This document shows, piece by piece, positions 32,780 through 39,917 of a stretch of 64,000 nt of DNA. How positions within the stretch are numbered: the stretch's first letter is position 1; every line of letters begins with the position of its first letter. Source of the DNA: Leptolinea sp. UBA4782 (GTDB lineage: Bacteria > Chloroflexota > Anaerolineae > Anaerolineales > Anaerolineaceae). The stretch lies in the NCBI GenBank assembly GCA_002403095.1, contig DHHC01000031.1, forward strand, positions 13,986 to 77,985, written 5' to 3'. The notes beneath the pieces are model-generated. The model was not told where the DNA came from and searched no databases. It saw only the letters and a list, made by a program, of their open reading frames with translations. Both the position numbers and the translations under genes were made by a program.

Positions 32780-34207
32780 ATGGAAAGCTATGTTTGTCAT
32801 AATTGCGGTAATGTTCTAAATCCCTCTGTTAAGTTTTGTGGTAAATGCGGGACGAAAGTAAATTTTGAGCCACAATCTGTAATCCAGTCAACATCTTCAG
32901 AAATGATAATTCCACCTCTCTTTTATGAATTAAATGAATTCTTCTGGCCTTCAACTGCAAGTTCCACGAACAAATTTTTGGCCCCGAATATTCTCCAAAC
33001 CTTATTGAATGATTTTGAAAAAGGAAACGGAGAGACATACGAGAGAGCAAAAGAGATGCTTTTAGATGCAAAGCCTGTTGAAGCAATTGATAGCCTCTGG
33101 AAGATGAAAAACAAGTTCATGTTTCCGGAAGAGAAAAAAGGGGATCTATATTACCTTCTGGGAGAAATTGGGGGTGAAAAAGTAGTCCGCTTGATTGTTG
33201 ACAATAACAAGTACACAGATAATGAGTATTCATTAATTGCATTAAGCAAGATTCGGTCAAATGCAAAAATACCCTGGTTGTCAGAATATACTAATTTTGT
33301 TCAATTTCCTTTCGATATTCTGGCAATTAAAAACTTGGAACAAACAAATTCACCCGAAGTTATCTCGATTCTGATAAATCAAAGTAGTTTTATGTATATT
33401 GAGGAAGAAATATACGAACCGAGCGGAACCGATAGGAATTTATTATCAGAGGTGTTATTGCGCAAAAAGCAACCTAAAAAAAGCACCACTTCTTCTCTAT
33501 TATCAATTGGGATTGCAAGCGTTGCGAATTATAATGAAAATAAGAATAAAAAACTTGCTTTAACGGGATTGATTACTGCTCCTTATGTAAAAACAGATAA
33601 CGCAATTGAGGATTCAACTAATCTGTTAAAAACATATTTGACAGAAATGTATAGATTAGGCGCTGTGCTTAAGTTGTGTGGTCCAAACGGGGTTAGAAAA
33701 CTGGACAACATGTGGAGCAAAGATGATGCTCGAAAACTAAATTCAGTAGATGTGTTTTTATCAGGCTGTTATTTATATATGGGGGCTGTTCATCCCAAAA
33801 CAAACGCAATCTTAGATTCGCTAATGTCGAAAAATCCAGATGCTTACAGTGTTCATTTGTCACTTATTTATTTGATGGATGCACTGCTTCGGGGGAAGAG
33901 CAATTTAGCCATCAGTCAGTACCTCAACTTTTTGCGCAGCTTAATGCGTCATAAGCATCAGATAATTAGAGAGGCAATTTCCGCTTCAATTCTATATAAT
34001 AATTTCTCCCCCCTCAAGGAAGAATTATTTCCAATGACTTTGACTGAGGGTATGATTCCTGCTTTAGTTTTCTCAAGTATTGAGCATGACAATCACCACG
34101 CAAAATCCTTGTTGTCATCCACAACTTGGGGACCGGAGATAGAGTATTACAAAACCTACTTCGAAAAAATTCCCAAAAATGACCCAAGGATCAACTTACC
34201 ACAATGA
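32780..34207 (+). CDS. Zinc-ribbon protein with a large helical region, unknown function
   Basis: This 475-aa protein has an N-terminal zinc ribbon (CHNC...CGKC, Cys 6, 9, 20, 23). The remainder is almost entirely alpha-helical, with short repeats such as LLGEIGGEKVVRLIVDN and LIALSKI that suggest HEAT-like units around residues 115-200. No catalytic motif and no membrane segment were seen. AGGAGG lies 5 nt before ATG 32780. It is the first gene of the AT-rich island and is followed, after a 170-bp gap, by the Hsp70 gene. The zinc ribbon links it with the island's other zinc-ribbon proteins. Confidence 0.8.
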   Translation: MESYVCHNCGNVLNPSVKFCGKCGTKVNFEPQSVIQSTSSEMIIPPLFYELNEFFWPSTASSTNKFLAPNILQTLLNDFEKGNGETYERAKEMLLDAKPVEAIDSLWKMKNKFMFPEEKKGDLYYLLGEIGGEKVVRLIVDNNKYTDNEYSLIALSKIRSNAKIPWLSEYTNFVQFPFDILAIKNLEQTNSPEVISILINQSSFMYIEEEIYEPSGTDRNLLSEVLLRKKQPKKSTTSSLLSIGIASVANYNENKNKKLALTGLITAPYVKTDNAIEDSTNLLKTYLTEMYRLGAVLKLCGPNGVRKLDNMWSKDDARKLNSVDVFLSGCYLYMGAVHPKTNAILDSLMSKNPDAYSVHLSLIYLMDALLRGKSNLAISQYLNFLRSLMRHKHQIIREAISASILYNNFSPLKEELFPMTLTEGMIPALVFSSIEHDNHHAKSLLSSTTWGPEIEYYKTYFEKIPKNDPRINLPQ

Positions 34208-34377
34208 TCCATACTTAAGGGATAGTATTACCAGTATCTCTTTTTTGGGATCATACTCTAATTCGAAAAGAACAAAGTGATTATTTAAAGGACCATCTTT
34301 ATGAGAAAAATTACACTGAAAATCGTCGATACTTAAATATTCTGTAAGTAACAATATTCAATTTTAAGGGTTTCACT

Positions 34378-35928
34378 ATGCCTACAAAAAAGATCTGCGC
34401 AGCAGGGATAGACCTTGGAACAACTTATTCCTCACTAGCAATTCTTAATGAATATGGGGAACCAGAAATAATTGCTAATGCAGAGGGAGACCGTCTAACA
34501 CCATCAGCGATTTTCTTTGATGAAAATGTTGTTGTGGTCGGAACAATAGCCAAAGAAAGTGCAATTGCTCACCCAGACAATGTCATCCTTTTTTCAAAAA
34601 GGGAAATGGGGAATCCGAATTGGTATTTTAAGTACAAAGATAAACGATTAACACCACCAGATGTCTCATCCTTTGTCTTAAAAAAGCTAAAAAAGGACGC
34701 CGAGGATCTTTTAGCTTATAGTGTTCCGTATGCAGTGATAACTGTTCCTGCATATTTTGATGATGTTAGACGTCGAGCAACTATGCATGCAGGTGAAATA
34801 GCGGGATTTAAGATACTAAAACTGATAAATGAGCCAACAGCAGCTGCTATTGCTTTTGGCGCACAAAAGCAGTTAAACAATGAAACAGTACTGGTTTATG
34901 ATTTAGGAGGTGGTACATTTGATGTTACCTTAATGAGGGTGGAAAACCGTGGTCAGGATATTCGGATAATAGCTTCTGAGGGAGATCACCAACTAGGCGG
35001 CAAGGATTTTGACGATGCAATTATTCGATTATGCGTTAATACCTTCATCCAAGAACACGGTTTTGATCCCAGTGAAGATGCCTCTGAGAATCAACAATTA
35101 CGGATGGATGCAGAAAAGGCGAAAAAAGAATTAAGTGTCCGGAACAAATGTATAGTTCTTGTCAGGGCAAAGGGGCATAGGAGCCAGGTTACCATAACAA
35201 GAGAGCAATTTGACGAAGCGATCCGACCCAAGCTTGATACGACTGGAGCCCTGATTCGAACCCTTCTCAAATCGGCAAAAGTCCAGGCGGAAGAAGTGGA
35301 TAGAGTTTTATTGACTGGGGGATCAACCAGAATACCAGCTGTTAGACAGACTGTACAAAATATTTTTATGAAAGAACCAGACATTTCAATCAATCCCGAT
35401 GAGGCCGTTAGCCTTGGGGCTGCAATTGTTGCAGCTTTAGAATTATCAAAGTTAAAAGATGAAGATTTAGAACCACTGGTTGTAGAAAAAATTGGGTCTC
35501 TTCAAATCACAGATGTACTTAGCCACTCCATAGGAATTGAAGCGACAGTACCTGGTTCTGATCAAAAAATTAATTCGATTATTATTAAGAAAAACAGTCC
35601 AATTCCATTCGATGTCTCAAAAGAGTTTGTTACACAAATTCACGGCCAAACTGGGATTAAAATTACTGTTTTTCAAGGGGAATTTCAGAATCCAGCTTTA
35701 TGCAACCCAATTGGTGATTTTTTCTTGAATGGACTACCTCCAAACAGACCTTCAGGAAAGAAAGTACGAGTAACCATTTCTTGTAGCAACAATGGAGTTG
35801 TAGATATTTCCGCCCGCGATATCGAATCCGGTATAGAGACCCAAACTAAAGTAGATTACGCAATTGGGCAATCAGACAGCCAAGTATCTGCCAAGAAACT
35901 CTGGATGCAAACCCAAGTAATCGAATAA
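34378..35928 (+). CDS. Hsp70/DnaK-like chaperone lacking the C-terminal lid
   Basis: This 516-aa protein has a complete actin-like ATPase domain: phosphate loop GIDLGTTYS (10-18), connect-1 region INEPTAAAIAFG, phosphate-2 DLGGGTFDVTL with the catalytic Thr, and adenosine segment LLTGGSTRIPAVR. A beta-sandwich resembling the substrate-binding domain (about 385-500) follows, and the chain then stops at QTQVIE. Canonical DnaK is about 600-640 aa and carries a helical lid that is missing here. AAGGG lies 8 nt before ATG 34378. It is not the housekeeping dnaK, because no grpE or canonical dnaJ is present. It is probably the core machine of the island, served by the J-like protein at 38.9 kb. Confidence 0.9.
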   Translation: MPTKKICAAGIDLGTTYSSLAILNEYGEPEIIANAEGDRLTPSAIFFDENVVVVGTIAKESAIAHPDNVILFSKREMGNPNWYFKYKDKRLTPPDVSSFVLKKLKKDAEDLLAYSVPYAVITVPAYFDDVRRRATMHAGEIAGFKILKLINEPTAAAIAFGAQKQLNNETVLVYDLGGGTFDVTLMRVENRGQDIRIIASEGDHQLGGKDFDDAIIRLCVNTFIQEHGFDPSEDASENQQLRMDAEKAKKELSVRNKCIVLVRAKGHRSQVTITREQFDEAIRPKLDTTGALIRTLLKSAKVQAEEVDRVLLTGGSTRIPAVRQTVQNIFMKEPDISINPDEAVSLGAAIVAALELSKLKDEDLEPLVVEKIGSLQITDVLSHSIGIEATVPGSDQKINSIIIKKNSPIPFDVSKEFVTQIHGQTGIKITVFQGEFQNPALCNPIGDFFLNGLPPNRPSGKKVRVTISCSNNGVVDISARDIESGIETQTKVDYAIGQSDSQVSAKKLWMQTQVIE

Positions 35929-36128
35929 CAGAAGATTTGAGAGCCTATACAGAAATGCGTTATGTCATGTATACTTATGTCAAGGTGGTGCTAAGTAAAA
36001 TTCGTTTCCAATGAAATCGATATCTAAACTTACACAGATATCCATAAGTTTTTCGTTCTTCATAGATAATCAAATAAAAGTTTCATAAGGTTGGGTTTAT
36101 AGAATTGAATACAATTATGTAAGAGGTA

Positions 36129-37364
36129 ATGTCAATTATGACGGATAATCGATACTCAATAAACGATCTTGACCTGGTAAGACCCGAACAATTATTGGAT
36201 CAGGGCATACCCCTCCCCCTTCTTAGTGGAAAATATGAGGTGAAAGAAGGATTTTGCGCTGTAATAACAGAAGGCGGAGTCTATAAAGAAACCTTGGCTC
36301 CAGGATTCTATTACCTTTACAAGTATAAAATGTTTCGGAACATACGCGCGGTCGTTGTAGATATGCGCATAAAACAATTAACAATCTCGACCAATAGAAA
36401 ATATCAAATAAAGTTCCCCGTGCCTATTCAATTGGATCTTGATCTAGTTGTTGAATACAAAGTTCGAGATGCTCGAATGGTTGCTTTAGAAATTGATCAG
36501 CCCTTACATGCGTTATTCGATCGTGTCAATATGGTAATTAATCCCATTGTAAGTGTGGCTACTTATGATGAGGTAAACCTTAGAAGAGAAGATTTTGCTG
36601 CAAGAGTTCTGCAGGGATTAAAGGGAATGCAATTGCAGAAAACAATCGGGATAGAGGTGTTAAATGTAATAATAACAAATTTGAAAGCACTCGACTCGGG
36701 TGAAGATGCATTAAGTCAACAATCGATGGATGAATTCCAAACATTTCGCAATTGGCAGCTTGATAGCGCAATATTGCAGAATTCGCAAATGGATATACGG
36801 ACAATGCTTTTGCAGGCTTCACCAGATGAGCGAATTAAAATTATTCGCGACCTGATTGATAAAGGCTATATGGATCCTGCTGGCGGTTTCTTAGTACAGC
36901 CATCTTCCAAAAGTAATGCGAACCCTTCACAGATATTTAACAATCTTTTAGCGGGGAATAACTTTTCATCACCTCAGCAAGCTAGACTTGAAAGCACATA
37001 TGGCTTTCAAAATAACAATAACCTCTCAACACAAAATAACCAGGGACAATATACCCAATCAAGGATGAACGAAGAAATAAATCTGCTAAAAACCCTGCCA
37101 GGTGCGCATGTGGATGTCAAATCAGGCACAGATTCAAATGGCCTTTTTAATGGGTCATATATCGTACGAGTTGATATGCCTAAAAGTTCTGGGGGAACAA
37201 TAGTTTGTGTCTTTAGTTGTGGCCCAAACTTCCCCGACACCCCACCCAGATATGCAGTTGAAGTCGACGGAGAAGATACACCATTTGAATCTTCAAATGT
37301 AAGAGGATGGCGTAAGCAATATTTATTTGAGATTGTGAGAGAAGTAATCGCAAGTGTAGGATAA
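36129..37364 (+). CDS. SPFH/Band-7 protein fused to a C-terminal UBC/RWD-like domain
   Basis: This 411-aa protein has an SPFH domain at about 33-245: V-K-E-G-x-x-A-V-I-x-E-G-G near its start, a D-x-R motif and a long amphipathic helical tail. An Asn/Gln/Ser-rich linker (about 255-311) leads to a C-terminal domain (312-411) with the order and spacing of a ubiquitin-conjugating or RWD fold. There is a helix (MNEEINLLKTLPG), four strands, and the diagnostic FPDTPPRYAVEV (368-379). No cysteine lies where an E2 active site would be, so it should bind rather than conjugate. There is no membrane helix. The start is ATG 36129 or 36138; AGAGG sits 2 and 11 nt before them. Confidence 0.82.
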   Translation: MSIMTDNRYSINDLDLVRPEQLLDQGIPLPLLSGKYEVKEGFCAVITEGGVYKETLAPGFYYLYKYKMFRNIRAVVVDMRIKQLTISTNRKYQIKFPVPIQLDLDLVVEYKVRDARMVALEIDQPLHALFDRVNMVINPIVSVATYDEVNLRREDFAARVLQGLKGMQLQKTIGIEVLNVIITNLKALDSGEDALSQQSMDEFQTFRNWQLDSAILQNSQMDIRTMLLQASPDERIKIIRDLIDKGYMDPAGGFLVQPSSKSNANPSQIFNNLLAGNNFSSPQQARLESTYGFQNNNNLSTQNNQGQYTQSRMNEEINLLKTLPGAHVDVKSGTDSNGLFNGSYIVRVDMPKSSGGTIVCVFSCGPNFPDTPPRYAVEVDGEDTPFESSNVRGWRKQYLFEIVREVIASVG

Positions 37365-37369
37365 ATACT

Positions 37370-38023
37370 ATGGACGAGTTTTTAGCAAAACAAATCCTTA
37401 ACATTGTAGGAAATTATTCCGAAAGATCTCTTGCTGAACAACTTAACAATAAAAGAACTGAGCTTATCCTTCGCAACGATTATCCTGAAGATGCCCAAAC
37501 TGATGGACAACGACTAGATGAGGCCTATGTTTTCTTATTAGACATCATCAAGAGACAGAGTAATAACCAAGAACTGCAGGAATCGGAAAAAAGTTTAAAT
37601 CACGGCATGGTTTTGTATAAAGATTTAATTTTGAATCAAAATACACAAGGCGAACCTCTCTTGTCTCCTTGCCCTTATTGTGGGAAATTAAAACCATTTG
37701 AGGCACTCATTTGCGATCAATGTAGCAAGCAAGTATCTAGATCTTGCCCATCATGTGGCCACATAGTTAGCTTGAATACCCGGGTCTGTGAAAGATGCAA
37801 AACTATTATTAGTGAGTTTGATAAAAACCGATACATTACTGCCTTAGCAGCTGAACAGCGTACAAATCTCGAGCGCGACGAAATTCAACGCAATAAAAAA
37901 ATTGCAAAAACAGCGAATCAAAAATTCATACTAAGAGGGTTAGTGTTGTGGGCTGTAATAATTCTGCTGATTGTCTTATTCTTAGTAACAGCATATATAA
38001 TTTTCAATAAACTTACACAATAG
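37370..38023 (+). CDS. Tail-anchored membrane protein with two zinc ribbons
   Basis: This 217-aa protein has a helical N-terminal half (1-95), zinc ribbons CPYC...CDQC (about 102-119) and CPSC...CERC (about 125-142), a charged segment, and one transmembrane helix at the very C-terminus (about 189-213, IILLIVLFLVTAYIIF). The soluble part is therefore cytoplasmic. The start lies 5 bp after the stop of the SPFH gene and the next gene begins 2 bp after its stop, so it is firmly inside the operon. Function is unknown. Confidence 0.8.
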   Translation: MDEFLAKQILNIVGNYSERSLAEQLNNKRTELILRNDYPEDAQTDGQRLDEAYVFLLDIIKRQSNNQELQESEKSLNHGMVLYKDLILNQNTQGEPLLSPCPYCGKLKPFEALICDQCSKQVSRSCPSCGHIVSLNTRVCERCKTIISEFDKNRYITALAAEQRTNLERDEIQRNKKIAKTANQKFILRGLVLWAVIILLIVLFLVTAYIIFNKLTQ

Positions 38024-38025
38024 TA

Positions 38026-38844
38026 ATGAATGTGAATAATCCATCTCCATTGTATATTTGCTGTCCGAGTTGTGGTTTTAACAATTCAATCGGCACAGAA
38101 ATCTGCTCTGGATGTGGAATAAATATGCACGCTTACAAGAAAAACGAAGAATTTCTGAACGAAACAAAAGAAATATTGAGAGATGAATATGTCGCTTTTC
38201 AAGAAAACTTGACTGATAATTCAGTAACAGGACCGAATTTCGAAGACAAACCTTTGTTTCTAATAAGATTACGCCAAGCAATCTTTGTAAGCATCATCAG
38301 TGGCATTATTGTAATCATTGGAATAGTGATTATTGGTGTTTTCATAAGGAGCATGCAAATAAAAAGTAAAGAATCGCTGCAATTAGCACGGAATTGTATC
38401 CAATCTGGCGATTATAGCTGCGCAAAAAGCCATTTATTAATGGCCAAACGATTGATGGTAAACAAGAACTCCTTAAGTCCTCTATATTTACATTTGAGCA
38501 TAATATTAGCCAAGGATGCCTTTGAACATGACCAATTCGATATTGCACTCGAACAAGCAAATCTCTGCCTTGAATTTGATCAAGGAAATATTGAGTGCAA
38601 AAATATCAAATGTGATGCAAGTTATCTTGTTGCAGAAAGGTATGCTCACATTGCTGAGTGGAAACAATCTATAAACCTGTTGGATGATGTAATTATTATT
38701 TGCCCCAACATTGAAAAGGCAAGATCATTGCAGGAGGATATTTATGAACGATGGTATTTAGATGCATTAAACAGAAACAACTCCTTAGAAGCAAGGAAAG
38801 TGAAGACTCAGTGGTTAGCCAGGTATCCAGAGAACCTAGAATAG
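38026..38844 (+). CDS. Zinc-ribbon membrane protein with TPR-like C-terminal domain
   Basis: This 272-aa protein has an N-terminal zinc ribbon (CPSC...CSGC, about Cys 10-29), a helical linker and one transmembrane helix (about 86-108, IFVSIISGIIVIIGIVIIGVF). The C-terminal region (about 115-272) is made of paired helices typical of tetratricopeptide repeats, including A-R-N-C-I-Q-S-G-D-Y-S-C-A and YAHIAEWKQSINLLDDVI. It would place a protein-binding TPR domain outside or a zinc ribbon inside, depending on orientation. It is tightly coupled to the preceding gene. Confidence 0.78.
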   Translation: MNVNNPSPLYICCPSCGFNNSIGTEICSGCGINMHAYKKNEEFLNETKEILRDEYVAFQENLTDNSVTGPNFEDKPLFLIRLRQAIFVSIISGIIVIIGIVIIGVFIRSMQIKSKESLQLARNCIQSGDYSCAKSHLLMAKRLMVNKNSLSPLYLHLSIILAKDAFEHDQFDIALEQANLCLEFDQGNIECKNIKCDASYLVAERYAHIAEWKQSINLLDDVIIICPNIEKARSLQEDIYERWYLDALNRNNSLEARKVKTQWLARYPENLE

Positions 38845-38873
38845 TCTAAAATAACCATTCACCGAGGAGAAAA

Positions 38874-39836
38874 ATGACTAATTATTATGAATTACTCAAA
38901 TTAAATTCAAATGCAAGTGGTGCTGAGATTGAAGAAAGACTAGACGATCAATACGCAAAATGGCGGTCATTGGTGACACATCACGATATTGATATTGTAT
39001 CTCAAGCAAACCAGGCTTTAAACCAACTTGAAGAGATCCGAAATACGTTGATGAATTCGGAAAAACGGAAAGAATATGATAGATTTCTTTCTCAAGCTCA
39101 AGGTACCATGGCTGGCCTTGCAGATCCGGATGTTCTCATAGCGCAAAATCCTGTTACTAGAATAATGGCACCGCCCAGGCCTAGCAACATGCATTTTCCT
39201 GCTTCCGAACAAAAAGAGGTCGAAAGAACAGATGCCTGGATCTGTACAGACCCAAAGTGCAAGAAAGCCAATCCTACTGGCACACAATTCTGCGCAAAGT
39301 GTGGGAAAAGAATTGGAGTTAGTTGCCCTAAATGTAATACTCTTGTTGAGTTTTCCAACAAATTCTGCTCAAATTGTGGTGTAAATAAAGAAGACCATTT
39401 CAAGAAACTTCAAAGTGAACTATTAGCTGATCAACAAAGAAGGCTCCAGGCGTTGCAAACAGAACTTCAAAATGGTCAAACAGACTACACGAGTATTATT
39501 CGTGCCCACCCGGAATTAAACAAAACATTGGGAACAGGTTGCATAAGTGGTTTATTTGGAATAGGGACGATAATGTTGTCAGCTGTTGTTGGTCTTTCCA
39601 CTGAAAGCTGGGCTGCATTTTTTCTGGTGTTAATAGTTTTAGTTGGTGGTTTTGCATTACTATCTAGTTCGAGAGTTATTTCCAGAAGGAAAAAGTCAGT
39701 AAGTGAGTACATTAATGGTCAATTAATCCCACAAATAGCATCAACCAAAGGAGAAATTAATAAAATTCAAAATGAAAAATATGGGGATGAAAGTACCATT
39801 ATTCAAGATGATTATGATCAACCCTGGCTTCAATAA
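38874..39836 (+). CDS. J-domain-like membrane protein without HPD motif, with zinc ribbons
   Basis: In this 320-aa protein, residues 3-70 follow a J-domain from YYELLKLNSNASGAEIEE through LMNSEKRKEYDRF. The invariant HPD that stimulates Hsp70 ATPase is missing; the loop reads LVTHHDID. Two successive zinc ribbons follow (CTDPKC...CAKC and CPKC...CSNC, about 122-167), then a coiled coil. Two hydrophobic helices (about 222-265) and a C-terminal coiled coil close the protein. AGGAG lies 6 nt before ATG 38874. Its pairing with a lidless Hsp70 in the same operon suggests a modified Hsp70/J partnership at the membrane. Confidence 0.8.
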   Translation: MTNYYELLKLNSNASGAEIEERLDDQYAKWRSLVTHHDIDIVSQANQALNQLEEIRNTLMNSEKRKEYDRFLSQAQGTMAGLADPDVLIAQNPVTRIMAPPRPSNMHFPASEQKEVERTDAWICTDPKCKKANPTGTQFCAKCGKRIGVSCPKCNTLVEFSNKFCSNCGVNKEDHFKKLQSELLADQQRRLQALQTELQNGQTDYTSIIRAHPELNKTLGTGCISGLFGIGTIMLSAVVGLSTESWAAFFLVLIVLVGGFALLSSSRVISRRKKSVSEYINGQLIPQIASTKGEINKIQNEKYGDESTIIQDDYDQPWLQ

Positions 39837-39917
39837 GGCATAAGAAGACTGTAAAACCTATAATCCTATTAGTAATCGTGAATGATAGATTGCAATTAAA
39901 AATAGGAAGGCGAGATT

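Noticed and set aside
34378..35928. The housekeeping dnaK
   Set aside because: It lacks the lid and has no grpE or HPD-containing dnaJ nearby. The base composition differs from the host.
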